From assembly GCA_949358305.1 (NCBI GenBank), contig OX442315.1:1178001-1242000 (forward strand): 64,000 bases of DNA. The letters are read 5' to 3'. Numbering within the stretch: the stretch's first letter is position 1; every line of letters begins with the position of its first letter. Made by a program: the position numbers and the translations under genes. This document shows, one piece after another, positions 50,299-61,200 of the stretch. The DNA is from Strigamia acuminata (Eukaryota; Arthropoda; Chilopoda; Geophilomorpha; Linotaeniidae). A model generated the notes under the pieces. That model did no database searches and was not told the DNA's origin. It saw only the letters and a list, made by a program, of their open reading frames with translations.

Positions 50299-53085
50299 TT
50301 ATCGCTCTCCTCTGCGAAGAGCCGGCAGCACTCCTCTGCATGGGCGGAGGATCACTGGTGGCACTGCCGGGGGCGGCGGTGGTAAATCCGGGGGCAGAGA
50401 GGTTGTCAGATCCGCAGGATTCTGTCGCTCGTTGATGAAGTACTGCGGGTGACCGCCGACCGGCTCGCCAATCAGTCCCGTACGTTCGTGGATCCAAATC
50501 CGGGTGGATGCCGGGAATCGGTCGGGAACGAGCCGGATCCTTCGCGACTCGGCGCTCGATCCGGGTTTCCGGTGGGCTCGCAAGATTCGGCGATGGAAGA
50601 CGGCGTCCATGGTAGATCGGGCCTCTCTGTTCAGCCATTTGAGGACCGACTCGCCGTGATCATCGGAGTCAATGATGCGTTGTCGCGTGAACTCCGACAT
50701 CTGAAGGAAGGGGTATTCCACTCCCAGCCTCAAATAAAGCTGCGCTGCTGGGGGCGGCGGAGGCGATGGAGGAAGTGGAATCTCCATTGGACTCTCCAAC
50801 GGTGGCGTAGCCGGCTCTGTTGTAAGAGCGGCCAGCTCTGCCGCTGGTGGCGAAGGAGAGGGCAGCGGAGGAGTTCGCGGTCCTCGGTTGGAGCGCTTCG
50901 GAATCAATTTGGGTCGATTCGCATACCGCTTCTCCTTTGGGAATACCGGCTTTGGGGTCGGTATGTATGGTTGGACCGCCGCCTCTGGGGGGGCGGTCTC
51001 GATGGCCTGTGGGAGGCTCGCTGTCGTTCCCGGTATCTCCGGAGCCTCCCGAATTGTTCGCAACAAGGAAGGGTGGACTCCGGGGTTCCGGTAGCGGAAT
51101 GCCAACGAACGCATCTTCGAAAACTGCAGGCCTGGGTTCTCCGTATTCCTGGCCAGGTCGAAGCGCAGCGAGGCGGGCTCAGGAGTCCATCCGGCCCATA
51201 CCTGGTACAACGCCCGAGGAAGGTGAACTCCCTCACGGTCGACGATTGTCCAGGCCGCCATAGCCTGCCGACTGTCCAAGAAGACGCCCAGGGACAGCAG
51301 CTGGGCCATGACGTTCGTCACTGCCAAATTCAAACCGCTCCGATGGCAGGGGTGAGCGCGGTCCGGATTGCCACTGAATTGTTGTGACAGCGTCCGCATC
51401 TGTTCGATCGCCCAATTGATGTGGTGGGTTTGGGCGGCGTCGGCCTGTCGTATGGCCAACTCGGCAATCGCGGGGTTCTCGTATTCGGCCAGATATTCTT
51501 GTAGCTCGCTGAGTGGGGGATAGGCCGCTTCACGCCGGCATCGAGCGTCCATCTCTCGCTGGGCGTACCATTCGGCGTTGCGATAAGGTCGACACACTCG
51601 TGGCGTTGGGGGTGACGGTGGACGGCCCAGCCCGGGTAGATTATCGTATCTGACCCGCTTCGGAGCTGGATCCCCCACCGGAATCATCCGGGGAGGGGTC
51701 CAAGCGGTCACGGCTGGGTTTGTACCCTCGAGGAGTGGCGGCCATCGCGATTGCACTTGTGGGGGCACAAGCGCGGTGGGCACAGCCGGTGTTGAGCCCG
51801 ACGGCCGGTTGGCCGCGTATCCTCGGAAGGCGTTCTTCAATGCTACGGCCAGATCCTGTTTTGTAACCGGCCCATCTTTGTCCGACTCATCTGGGGACAT
51901 TTGCTCTTCCGTCAACTCTCCCAAATCAATCTCTGCTTGGCGCCTGGACGGTCCAGCCGTGGGTCCGAGACTCTGGGGTTCGGACCGTTTCGCGGCGGCC
52001 ATCTCTCGCTCCTTCTCTAATCCCTTAGCTATCAGGGATTGTGCTCGCAACTTCTGACGTACTTTGCGCTTTCGATTCCTCCGGGTGCTGGCTGCGACGG
52101 ATCTTCGTTGGGCCGTCCTCTGGGGGACGTCCGTCGGAGAATTCGGTCTCTGGTGTGATGAGACGGTTCGTCGCGACGAGGATTGATCTGACGACTGTGT
52201 GGTAATCGCCATGAACAACGAGGATCTTTTCTTTCCTCGATCTTGGTGTGTCTCGGTCCTCGCAGCCCAGTGGGCGGAAGATTCGACTGTTCGCTCAGCC
52301 CGCGCGTCGTCTGGCGAGGCAGGCTCGAGCGTTACTACTCGGCGACACTCCGAGCGCACGACAACTCGAGTTCGGGAACTGGAGCTGCTCGAGCGGCTGC
52401 GGTAGTCGCGGCTCGTTGACGGGCCGGCCTCTATTGGGGAGACGGCCTGTCTTCTTCGTGCGGGTCCGCGTGGGGCGGACTCCGCCGGACGCTTCGATCT
52501 TCTGTGATGGCGGCGACTTCCCAGGATACCAGCGTGGTATAACTGCCACATCTCAGACTGCGTGGCCGTAAAATTCGCCGGCGGTATCCATCTGGGTGTC
52601 AGATGATCTTCTTCGATGTCGCGAAGCCATCTACGGATTTCTTCGGGGGAGAAACCGTTTCTCTCGAGAACTCGGGTTACTCCGTGAGTCTCGGTGCGCT
52701 TTAAGCGTTTGATCTCGTCGTCCACTATTCTCTGGCGGGCTGCCAAGGTCGGGGCCTCGCTCCACCTATGGGAGGTGTGCAGCTCGGCCACCGTGCCTGG
52801 GTAAGCCTCTTCCAGGTACCCGGAGTAAACGGGGCTCGGCGGATCCGCATCGGGTGGGATCCGCGGCCCCACTCGCTCCCTCATCTCCTTCGTCATGCAC
52901 TCGACCAGCGTTTTTGATCGCTCGAATTTTTCCTCGAGGGTCCTGGAATACATCAATCGGATTTTCCAGGCGCTGGTCTCTGCAGGATAGGCCTGCCGCA
53001 GGTAAATCGGCAGGGCTCCGCGAAAGATGTTGTTGGCGGTTGACGCCGTCGGAGGCAGGGCGTCCCACGATTCTAGCGGGTCGAC
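50299..53085 (-). CDS. ORF3 of gypsy-B, exon 2 (about 928 codons)
   Basis: The frame is open from the splice acceptor at 53086/53085 (TTATTCAG, then GTC GAC) to 50299. Residues upstream of the first internal ATG (52953) look like genuine protein (WDALPPTASTANNIFRGALP, YLRQAYPAETSAWKIRL), supporting a start in exon 1 rather than at that ATG. The N-terminal ~170 residues are helical and charged. Then comes a long Ser/Arg/Pro-rich region, a middle globular part (~500-690), a Pro-rich stretch, and a C-terminal domain around TRQRIIDSDDHGESVLKWLN. No membrane segment, signal peptide or cleavage motif is seen, so it is not an envelope protein. I recognise no family. Confidence 0.8.
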   Translation of the reverse strand, partial: VDPLESWDALPPTASTANNIFRGALPIYLRQAYPAETSAWKIRLMYSRTLEEKFERSKTLVECMTKEMRERVGPRIPPDADPPSPVYSGYLEEAYPGTVAELHTSHRWSEAPTLAARQRIVDDEIKRLKRTETHGVTRVLERNGFSPEEIRRWLRDIEEDHLTPRWIPPANFTATQSEMWQLYHAGILGSRRHHRRSKRPAESAPRGPARRRQAVSPIEAGPSTSRDYRSRSSSSSSRTRVVVRSECRRVVTLEPASPDDARAERTVESSAHWAARTETHQDRGKKRSSLFMAITTQSSDQSSSRRTVSSHQRPNSPTDVPQRTAQRRSVAASTRRNRKRKVRQKLRAQSLIAKGLEKEREMAAAKRSEPQSLGPTAGPSRRQAEIDLGELTEEQMSPDESDKDGPVTKQDLAVALKNAFRGYAANRPSGSTPAVPTALVPPQVQSRWPPLLEGTNPAVTAWTPPRMIPVGDPAPKRVRYDNLPGLGRPPSPPTPRVCRPYRNAEWYAQREMDARCRREAAYPPLSELQEYLAEYENPAIAELAIRQADAAQTHHINWAIEQMRTLSQQFSGNPDRAHPCHRSGLNLAVTNVMAQLLSLGVFLDSRQAMAAWTIVDREGVHLPRALYQVWAGWTPEPASLRFDLARNTENPGLQFSKMRSLAFRYRNPGVHPSLLRTIREAPEIPGTTASLPQAIETAPPEAAVQPYIPTPKPVFPKEKRYANRPKLIPKRSNRGPRTPPLPSPSPPAAELAALTTEPATPPLESPMEIPLPPSPPPPPAAQLYLRLGVEYPFLQMSEFTRQRIIDSDDHGESVLKWLNREARSTMDAVFHRRILRAHRKPGSSAESRRIRLVPDRFPASTRIWIHERTGLIGEPVGGHPQYFINERQNPADLTTSLPPDLPPPPPAVPPVILRPCRGVLPALRRGER

Positions 53086-53650
53086 CTGAATAATTTTAGA
53101 TCACAAGATTAATATAATAAATCCCAGTTAACGATGGGGATCAGAAATATGCTCAAGATCGACGGTGGCAGCAACTCCTTTCTTTTGTTGCGGCCGTCGG
53201 TCTTATTTTCTTGTTTCGCAGTTCTGCGATGATCTCCGCCGTCGTAGCGCTGATCCAACACTACTTTTGAACTCAGGTGATCCGTTTTTTTTTTTGGAAG
53301 GGGTCGCAGGCAAAACCGATCGTTAAATTTTAATTTCTTACGCTAAACTTTTTTATTTTAACTCTAATCGTATTTTAATTTATTACGATGTTTAAATTTA
53401 AAAGAAAGAAAACCTTTAGTTTTGGTTTTGGTTTGCCACGACGCCATTCCGCGAACACTTCCTTTGTTCTAGTTTTTTGGCGGCCTTGACTCCGAGGTGA
53501 ATCTGGGTCCACTCTCGGGTTTTTAGCCAGCCTTAAATCAACAATAAAACAGAAAGAAATATATCAGTCACAAGTCACGCTCCAATCTGGGTTGGATGCA
53601 ACAGATTCAAAGAATTATGTGATTTCTCTGGGGAAATCACACTAATTTAC
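53086..53650 (-). other. intron of gypsy-B ORF3 (565 bp)
   Basis: Donor GTAAAT follows CAG at 53651; the acceptor is TTATTCAG, ending at 53086. AT-rich near the 3' end. Joining keeps phase 0. The intron carries stops in the relevant frame, so the exons cannot be read through. Confidence 0.7.
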
Positions 53651-53767
53651 CTGCAACGGCGGTTGTTCGTCCCAATTCTCATCTTCTTCTGCATTTACGA
53701 TTAGGCCGTCGCTCTCGTCTCTCGACGATGCGCTCGGCTCTAATCGTGGGTTGCGTCGATCGGCCAT
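53651..53767 (-). CDS. ORF3 of gypsy-B, exon 1 (39 codons)
   Basis: ATG with first base 53767, no stop, ends with a CAG codon at 53651 followed by the donor GTAAAT. The peptide is acidic (MADRRNPRLEPSASSRDESD at the start, then EEDENWDEQPP). Length 117 nt is exactly phase 0 and fits the frame of exon 2. Too short for a standard ORF scan. Confidence 0.7.
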
Positions 53768-54147
53768 TTCAATTTAGGAAAATGAAGTTTTGTTTGAGAG
53801 GTCTTTGTCTTTCTCTTTGGGGGAGAAGCAAAAACACGTCTCGTCGTGTTAAAAACAGTCGGAAACTGGGCCTATCGACGCTGAGAATTGTGGGTCTCGA
53901 ACGCGTCTCGTATTTTGCGAGATCCGCCGTGCTGGCAATGACGCTACGGGGTCGACCGCGTGGTTTCGTTGTCACGTGGTCGCCCGCTACGTCATAACTT
54001 CTCGTCTGTTAGTGGTGACTGCGACAATTCGTTGCGAAGTTTGGATTTAGCTAATTTCTCGCGTCTCAACATGTGCAGCAGCTCTCGTAAGTAAATCTTT
54101 TTATTTTACAAGGCCTCCGCTCCATGTTATCACATTTTCTTTTATTT
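53768..54147 (-). other. pol-ORF3 spacer of gypsy-B
   Basis: About 380 bases without a gene. A CACGTG box lies near 53975. It could hold an internal promoter or the 5' untranslated part of the ORF3 transcript; undetermined. Confidence 0.4.
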
Positions 54148-57100
54148 TTAGTTCTTCCCCACGACTTTGCCGTCCCGAATGAACGGATTATTGCTTCGTC
54201 GTGGTCGAAGGTTGATTTTCGACGTGCTCGTAGATCGTGACTCTACTTGCTCGTTCATCTCCGATGTGTTGGCATTTTTCTCATTACTAATTTTTTTATT
54301 TTCCATTTCAGAAGTACTTTCTTCTGCTTCCTCCCTCTCCGAAATTGCTTGCTCCGGCTGTGCTGGAGCCTCGTCGGCCGGAGATTCGGCGTCGAAGAAT
54401 TCATCCTCGTCCTCCGCTATATTTTCAGCTTCATTTGTTTTTTGGAACGTGTCGACCACGGTGCCCCCTTGGCCGCTGTGTGTCTGACCTTCCAGCCAGA
54501 TTTCTTGGGGAAACTCTGGCAGATATGGCCTTAAATCTCGGCCATGTATCGACTGAAAATTTTTGTTGTCCTCTAAGCGGCGTGGTTGGTATGCGTTGCC
54601 GCCGTGTTCGGCCACAATTACATAGGGACCGTCCCTCTTGTCGGCTAAACCTGCGGCGATGCCCCTCGCTGCATTGGACAACGTGTGTGCCTCCTTCCAC
54701 ACTAGATCATTCACTTTAAAGTTCGCGAAAGCGAGATCGCCTTCTTTATCTGCGATTCTTTCTCTCATGTTGAAAATATGCGCCATCATATGCTGGTATG
54801 TGTCGGATATAGTCTGTTCCAACCGGCACACGTACTCGTGTGGGCTCGATGGGTCTAATACGTTAACAGCTTCGGCAACGCGTGGGTCCCATGGCATCCT
54901 TAATTCGCGGGCGAAGTTGAGGTACGCCGGTGAGAATTCGCGTGTTCTTGACACGGTTGAGCGAATGCTGAAAGCGATTTCTCGCAGGTATTCGTCCCAT
55001 CGATTGTGAATATCGGTGAATACTGTCAGCGCATATTTTATGTCTTTATTTAATCTCTCGACTGGGTTTGTCTGAGGATTATACGTGGAGGTGTTTGATG
55101 CATCCATTTTAAATTTTCTACAGAAGTCCTTATATATTCTCGATCGGAATTGGGGGCCGTTATCCGAAATGAGTTTTCTGGGAAACCCAAATCGCATTGC
55201 CACGTCGTAAAGGCACTCGACTATGTTTTCAGCCGAGGGCTTCGCGAGGGCGTACAGCTCCGGCCATCGGGTGGCCACGTCCATAATTACGAGAATATAC
55301 ATGTTCTTGTTTCCCGTTGTGGGCTTGGGGCCCATCAAGTCTATGCTTAAGCAGTCAAACGGTGCGTAGGGTCCGAGAGACATGGCGTTTCTGGCCACTT
55401 TATCTCGCGGTCTGCACGCTTGGCACCGGGGGCAGTGTCGGATAAATTTCGTTATCTTTTGCCGCGCGCCCGGCCAGAAGAAAAGTTGTTTTACTCGATA
55501 AAGGGTCCTCGCCACGCCAGAATGGCTGGCGAGCGGGTGTCCGTGCATCAGCCACAACAGTCGGGTGTGCAGCGATGCCGGCACGACCACTTTAACCGAG
55601 TTTCCCGCTCCGCTGAGGTCATCTTGAAACGTCGGGTGGTATTTTACCAGGAGTTCATCATCTATGAGGTAGCTTGTTGCTTCTTTGACGAACTGTTTCC
55701 GGCGGTGTGGGTTTGTCATCCCTTCCGGAAATTCGCCGTTCAGCAAATATTGCGTTATAATTTGACATTTTGTGTCTGCTGCCTGGTGTTCGACGAACTC
55801 ACGTCTCGTGGGTGGAGCGTATTGTGTTTTTTCTTCAATTTTTGCTGTGAAGGCGCGTAGTAGTGTTTTGTGGGTTTCTCCGGGGGGTGGAGATTGAATT
55901 TCGGATGTTGAATTGTTTGTCCCAGCTGGCTGGTATGTTCGAGTCCAAAAACCACAAAACGTTCTATCTTCAGGCTCCATCACTGGTAGCTCGTTCGCCT
56001 TTCGCAAACGCCATATTCTCCGTGGAGTCGGGCAGTACAAGAGGTGGGTGTCGTCCTCGCCGTCGTCGTCTGGTCCCTGGGGGTCAGAGGCTGGGGCTCT
56101 CGAGAGGGCGTCGGCCACATGATTGTACTTCCCGGGGCGGTACGTAATTGTTATATCGCACGCCATTAACTCCAGTTGCCATCGTGCGAGTCGGCCGGAG
56201 GGTTCCTTGAGCTTCATCAACCAGCTTAGTGCCTGGTGATCTGTCTGAACCTCGAAGTTCGTGTACTCCAGATAGTCGCGAAATTTCCGAACTGCCCAAA
56301 TTACGGCTAGGCATTCTAGTTCCGTTGCCGTATAATTTTTCTCCGCGCCCTGTATTTTTCTGCTTATAAACATACAGGGTACTTCTTGCGAGATTCCGTT
56401 GTACACGTGGGTCTGCAGAAGGGCTGCACCCAGTCCGATTTTACTCGCGTCGGTGTGCAACACGAACGGTCGGTTTAGGTCCGGCAATGGCATCTTTTCG
56501 ACGTCAGCCAGCATTTGCTTGATAGTGCTAAATGCGGCCTCGCACTGGACCGTCCACTCAAACTCTTTATCCGTTCGTAAGAGATCCGTTATAGGCGCGG
56601 CCACTTCAGCCAGACCAGAGAGTAGTCGGCCGAAGAAATTGACCATGCCCATGAATCTCTGGACACCTTTTATATCTTCGGGGGCGGGGAATCCGTTTAT
56701 TGCTTTGACTTTTTCGGGGTCAATCGCGATTCCCTCGACTCCTATTCGATATCCTAGGAAGGCAAGCTCTTTCCTGCAAAACTTGCTCTTCCCTGGATGG
56801 ATGTGGAGTCCTGCCTTGGCTAGGCGAGAGACCACTCTATCGATGTGGTCTATATGTTCTTCGAATGTGTCCGACGTTATTATGATGTCGTCGAGATACG
56901 CCCACACGAAGTCGTGCAGCATATCTCCCAACACGCTTTCGATCAGTTTCTGGAACGTGCTCGGGGCGTTTACAAGCCCGAACGGCATCACGTTGAACAT
57001 TAGTCTTCCTATCGGGGAGTAGAAAGCCGTTTTCAGTTTGTCTTCGGGTTTTAGCTCCACTTGCCAATACCCCTTTGACAGGTCCATGGTGGTTACCCAC

Positions 57101-58284
57101 TTGAACGGGCTCAGTTCCCGGAGGATCGAGTCTATAGACGGCATCTGAATCGGGTCTATAACCGTTATCGCGTTCAGGGGGCGATAATCAATGCATAGTC
57201 GAGGTTCCGAGCCTGGACGCATCACCAGGACGATCCGCATGGCGTATTCGCCCAGGGCTTGCGTTACTATGCCCTTGTCGAGCATGTCTTGGCACATTTG
57301 CGTCACGATGTCTCTTTTCTGGGGGTTCATCCCCTTGTAAGGCACTCGAATCGGCTTGTCTGTGGTTAAGACTATTTCGTGTGTTGCTTCCGTCGTTCGA
57401 CCAGGTGTCTTGGTCAGAATTCTTTCATGCTTTCGAAGCACTCGCCTTAGTAGCGATGCCTCGTTAACACGCAGTGCTGCCTCCCCGACCAGGGTGTCCA
57501 CGACGTTACTCCTCTGTAATTCCAGAGTGAAGGCTGCGAAATCGTAATCTTGGACGAATTTTCGCAATCCTCTTCCGTATTCCTCTTTGTCCTTGGCTTC
57601 GTCCAGTAATTTTTGGGGAACTACGGGGACTGACCGTTCTCCCTCGGGACTTATCCAGTTCCATGAACGGGTTATCGGGTTTGGCTGAATTTTCAGTTTC
57701 GCCATGATGTCCATCCCTAGGAGGAATACTTTGTCGTGGGATGGCAAGACTATGAAGGGGTGGGACAGGTTCCCCCCCGTCCAGTCGATCATGATGCGAA
57801 CTACGCCCTTCGGCTTGACGTAGCCGTTGGCGGTGAGCAATTCTACGTTCGCGTTCACTTGTGCCACCTTCTTTCCAATATCCAAGTCTTTTACTATATC
57901 TTCGGATATGAATGAACGATCCGCTCCTGAATCCAGTAGACCGAACAATTTTTGGTTTTCTATCTCCACTGGCAGCATACACAGAGTTTCGCAATGTGCT
58001 TTCGTGACATTGCAGTGAAATACGCGTAATGTCTGGGGCTCAACCTCCAGATTGAACGGAAGGTCCGTCCAATCCATGTCGACCTCCGGTTTCGTTCTCA
58101 CTTGCATACTCGTTAACGTCACTTTTTCCTCCTTCTTCGGAACGATCTGTATGCGGTCTTTGATCTGTGCCTCTGCCAAGGCATGACCTGCGGGTCCAGT
58201 GTGATATTTCTTCTTTTTAATTTCCGCGGCTGGCGCAGACGAAGCTGAATTTATTTCGGCGACGCCTGCGCTTGGAAGTTTTTT
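54148..58284 (-). CDS. Pol of gypsy-B (PR-RT-RH-IN), read by -1 frameshift
   Basis: The frame is open from the slippery site at 58284-58278 through the end of gag; there is no nearby ATG (the first near-cognate codon is TTG at 58179). Protease is GLLDSGADRSFI. RT has LCIDYRPLNAIT, TTMDLSKGYWQV, MPFGLVNAPSTFQ and AYLDDIIIT. RNase H has LHTDASKIGLGAAL, TELECLAVIWAV, TDHQALSWL and HVADALSRAP. The integrase zinc domain has H..H in GHPLASHSGVARTLYR and CPRCQACRP; catalytic Asp residues are in SIDLMGPK and SDNGPQFR, and the Glu in NPVERLNKD. The C-terminal region has NDLVWKEA. About 1343 residues follow the TTG. The acidic tail lacks a recognisable chromodomain. Intact. Confidence 0.95.
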   Translation of the reverse strand, partial: KKLPSAGVAEINSASSAPAAEIKKKKYHTGPAGHALAEAQIKDRIQIVPKKEEKVTLTSMQVRTKPEVDMDWTDLPFNLEVEPQTLRVFHCNVTKAHCETLCMLPVEIENQKLFGLLDSGADRSFISEDIVKDLDIGKKVAQVNANVELLTANGYVKPKGVVRIMIDWTGGNLSHPFIVLPSHDKVFLLGMDIMAKLKIQPNPITRSWNWISPEGERSVPVVPQKLLDEAKDKEEYGRGLRKFVQDYDFAAFTLELQRSNVVDTLVGEAALRVNEASLLRRVLRKHERILTKTPGRTTEATHEIVLTTDKPIRVPYKGMNPQKRDIVTQMCQDMLDKGIVTQALGEYAMRIVLVMRPGSEPRLCIDYRPLNAITVIDPIQMPSIDSILRELSPFKWVTTMDLSKGYWQVELKPEDKLKTAFYSPIGRLMFNVMPFGLVNAPSTFQKLIESVLGDMLHDFVWAYLDDIIITSDTFEEHIDHIDRVVSRLAKAGLHIHPGKSKFCRKELAFLGYRIGVEGIAIDPEKVKAINGFPAPEDIKGVQRFMGMVNFFGRLLSGLAEVAAPITDLLRTDKEFEWTVQCEAAFSTIKQMLADVEKMPLPDLNRPFVLHTDASKIGLGAALLQTHVYNGISQEVPCMFISRKIQGAEKNYTATELECLAVIWAVRKFRDYLEYTNFEVQTDHQALSWLMKLKEPSGRLARWQLELMACDITITYRPGKYNHVADALSRAPASDPQGPDDDGEDDTHLLYCPTPRRIWRLRKANELPVMEPEDRTFCGFWTRTYQPAGTNNSTSEIQSPPPGETHKTLLRAFTAKIEEKTQYAPPTRREFVEHQAADTKCQIITQYLLNGEFPEGMTNPHRRKQFVKEATSYLIDDELLVKYHPTFQDDLSGAGNSVKVVVPASLHTRLLWLMHGHPLASHSGVARTLYRVKQLFFWPGARQKITKFIRHCPRCQACRPRDKVARNAMSLGPYAPFDCLSIDLMGPKPTTGNKNMYILVIMDVATRWPELYALAKPSAENIVECLYDVAMRFGFPRKLISDNGPQFRSRIYKDFCRKFKMDASNTSTYNPQTNPVERLNKDIKYALTVFTDIHNRWDEYLREIAFSIRSTVSRTREFSPAYLNFARELRMPWDPRVAEAVNVLDPSSPHEYVCRLEQTISDTYQHMMAHIFNMRERIADKEGDLAFANFKVNDLVWKEAHTLSNAARGIAAGLADKRDGPYVIVAEHGGNAYQPRRLEDNKNFQSIHGRDLRPYLPEFPQEIWLEGQTHSGQGGTVVDTFQKTNEAENIAEDEDEFFDAESPADEAPAQPEQAISEREEAEESTSEMENKKISNEKNANTSEMNEQVESRSTSTSKINLRPRRSNNPFIRDGKVVGKN

Positions 58285-61200
58285 GCCAGATCAGTTCTTA
58301 ACTCCATCATCATTTTCATCATGGTTTGCATGATGTCCTTTTCTTTGACGGTTTTCTCACATTTATCTGAGTAGTGGCCGTATTCTCCACAGCTGTAATA
58401 TTTGATGTTACTTTTATCCCCTGTGGGAGTGAATCCCGGTTTTTTCGGGACGAAGGGCGTCGGGAATCGTCTTTTTCCTCCCAATGCTCCTCTCGCTTTT
58501 GTTGCTTGCACGTGTGCTCTGAATTGTGTGATTGCCAAGGCCCGGTGTGCATGGTGCAAATAGGGACCTTGATCGTCGCATCCCGTCGATAAGTTTTCGA
58601 GGTGCTCATTTAGGGCTTCCTCGTCGCTCGATGCTGGCTCCTCTTCTTTAGCCGTGGCGAGAGGTGTTGTCTCTTCGACTTTCTCCATCTGGGTGGAGTC
58701 CGTCGAGGTCACCTGCATCGCCGTCGCTGCCGGTGCTTTCTTTGGGGCAGCTATCGGGTTGGCTGGAAGAATACTGCCTGCTTTAGGCGTCAGCATTCGT
58801 CCGAAGGATGCTTCGGTGAGACTCATTATGCCGCTCAAATATTCACTTGGCCTCATTAATTTTTCTGAGGTCTTGTGGCGTTCGGCGCTCGTCTGCAACC
58901 GCTTCTCGTGCGCGTCAGCTTCTTCCGGGGGCAGAGTGGCGTAATACCGCTGTTCTATTTCTAACGTGTTTGTTAGAAGATAGTTACTGACATCTTGGTA
59001 ATCGCCAGTGCGGGGTGCACGCATGTCTAGCAGAATTCTTTGCGAGTGGGCCGATAATCCTCCGTAAAAGATCATCGTAAAACCAGCGGGGTTTATTTCG
59101 TACGGCGCTCTTGCAAACAGGAGTTTCGCTCGGGCGTCGTAGTCGGCTAATGTTTCTCCTGGGGCTTGTCGTAGACCCCGTAATTTGTTACTGATCTCGT
59201 CTGGAGTCTCGCCGTATCGGAGATCGAAACGGACGAGAAAATCGTCCCAGGTTGGGTTTTTCAGTCCCTGGTACCATTCTCGAGCTGACCCCGTAGTTAG
59301 CTCCACTAGCCCGTGGGTTAGCATGTCGGCGACGGTGGCTTTTGTCGCTTTCTTGATACGCATTACTTCGTCCAGGAAGCGGTCTCCGGCCTTCCACGAA
59401 CCGTCAAATCGCGTTTGAATATAGTGTTGCCAGCGGATGTTACCCGTGGCTTCACTGCTTGGTTCGTTTCGTACGCCATATTTGCGCTTAACCCTCTCTC
59501 CAGCGCGATTATGTTCGTCGCCTGGATGGCCTAGATCGATTCCTTCTCTTCTGAAAGAGTTCAGCAGGGCTCGGCCTAGCTCAGACATCGTGTAATGTCG
59601 GCCAGATGAGTCCTGAAAGTTCCCTTCCTCTGAACGAGGGTTGGAGCTCCGGGAAGAGCGGTCTGAAGCATTCGGCCGGTTCGACCGGTGCCCATCGCTG
59701 CCTTCTTGACTCCTTCCTGTAGACGGTCGACTCGGATGGTCGTCGTCCGACGAATCGGAGGGCTCGGAGGGATCTCCTTGGGGGTGAAACCTCGGCCCTC
59801 TCGGTGGGGTCTCTCCGCCAGCCTTCTTCTGTTTCGAGCCTTCGGATGGCGGCGGCTCCCCTCCGTCGTTGTTCTCGCAAAAAGAATGCCATCTGTTTTC
59901 CTCGCTCTCGGGGCGTTCCCGATTTTTATTTGCGTTTTTCTTTTCGAGTAACGCGTCGATGGCTGCTCCCGTCTCGGATCTTTTTGAGGGGTGACGGTCC
60001 TTTGTTTTTGGGACCGATCCGTCTCTCTTTTGAGATTTCCCCCTTTTTGCCGTTTTTGCCGGCTTTGCTGCATCTTCTCCTGTGTCGGTATCAGAGCCGC
60101 TTGGGGGTTCTGACTTCCGTTTCGGGTTTTCTTCCCTTTTCTTCCTGCCCGAGACACCTTGTTCGTACTCTTTTTGGAACTTTTCTGTTTCTTTCTCCCA
60201 GTTTTCGGCTTCCCATCTTTTTTGCTCATCTATTATGGCTTGTTTCTTTGCTTTGTACTCTTCGGTCCATCTGACTCGGTCCCATTCCTCTTTCTCTTTC
60301 AGGAACTGTTCCTTTTCTTTTCTGGCTTCCTCTTCTCTCAACCTCTCGCGATGTTGTTCTTCCCATTTTTGGTGTTGTAAAATGGCTTCTTCTCGCAACA
60401 TTTGTAGCTTTTCTGCTTTTCTTTGAGCTACGAGCGCTTGAAATTGGTCCTCGTACTCTTGAGCTTCTCGATGTCGCCCTTCCACCGTGGCGTTCCATTC
60501 TTTTCGAATTTTAGCTTCTCGTTCCTCCCTCATTTTTTGGACCAGTTTTTCTGTTCTCTCGGTGGTTCTTCTTTCGCGTTGCTCCCTTTCTTCCTCTTCC
60601 TTCCAGAGTTCTCGCCGCTCTGCGCTCAGTCTTCGTTGGCGATTAGTCGCTTCTTGTCTGGCTTCTTCGCGGGCCTTCTCTCTGGATTGGTGAAGTGCCC
60701 GGTTGGGGTCTGGCGCGAAACCTCCGGTGTCACTGGGCGTTACCTGGGGCATGGGCGTCTCCGCTGCTGGTCTTGCGACCGGCGTCGGGGCTTGTGCCGC
60801 GCAGATAGCGTCAGTGAGTAGAGTAATCGATTCCCAGACTGACGTTCCTACTGGAATGTCTATCATCGCTTTCAGTTGGGCAGCTTGCCGTGTCAACCGA
60901 ATTAGGTGAGATACCTCGAAGGAAACAACCGCAGGACTCGCCGTAACTCGGGGGGTTATCGGGGTCCCGCCGTCGTTTTTTCGTGGGGTTTGCTCCACGG
61001 ACGTCTGAGCCGTGGGTGGCGATGGGTTCGTGCCGACCGTGACCGTTATTTTCGGAGCTTCATTCGTCTCCTCGGTCATCAATATCGATACTCGTCCTGG
61101 CGATACGTCGCGAATTTCTTCTCGATTTTCTATGGCTTCCGGATCGGTATCCTCGAAGGGTTGCATATTCAAGGGAACCCGCTCTCGCTCTGGCCCGTCT

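Noticed and set aside
50299-53085. Envelope gene at ORF3 of gypsy-B
   Set aside because: No membrane segment or signal peptide; highly charged and Pro/Ser/Arg-rich.
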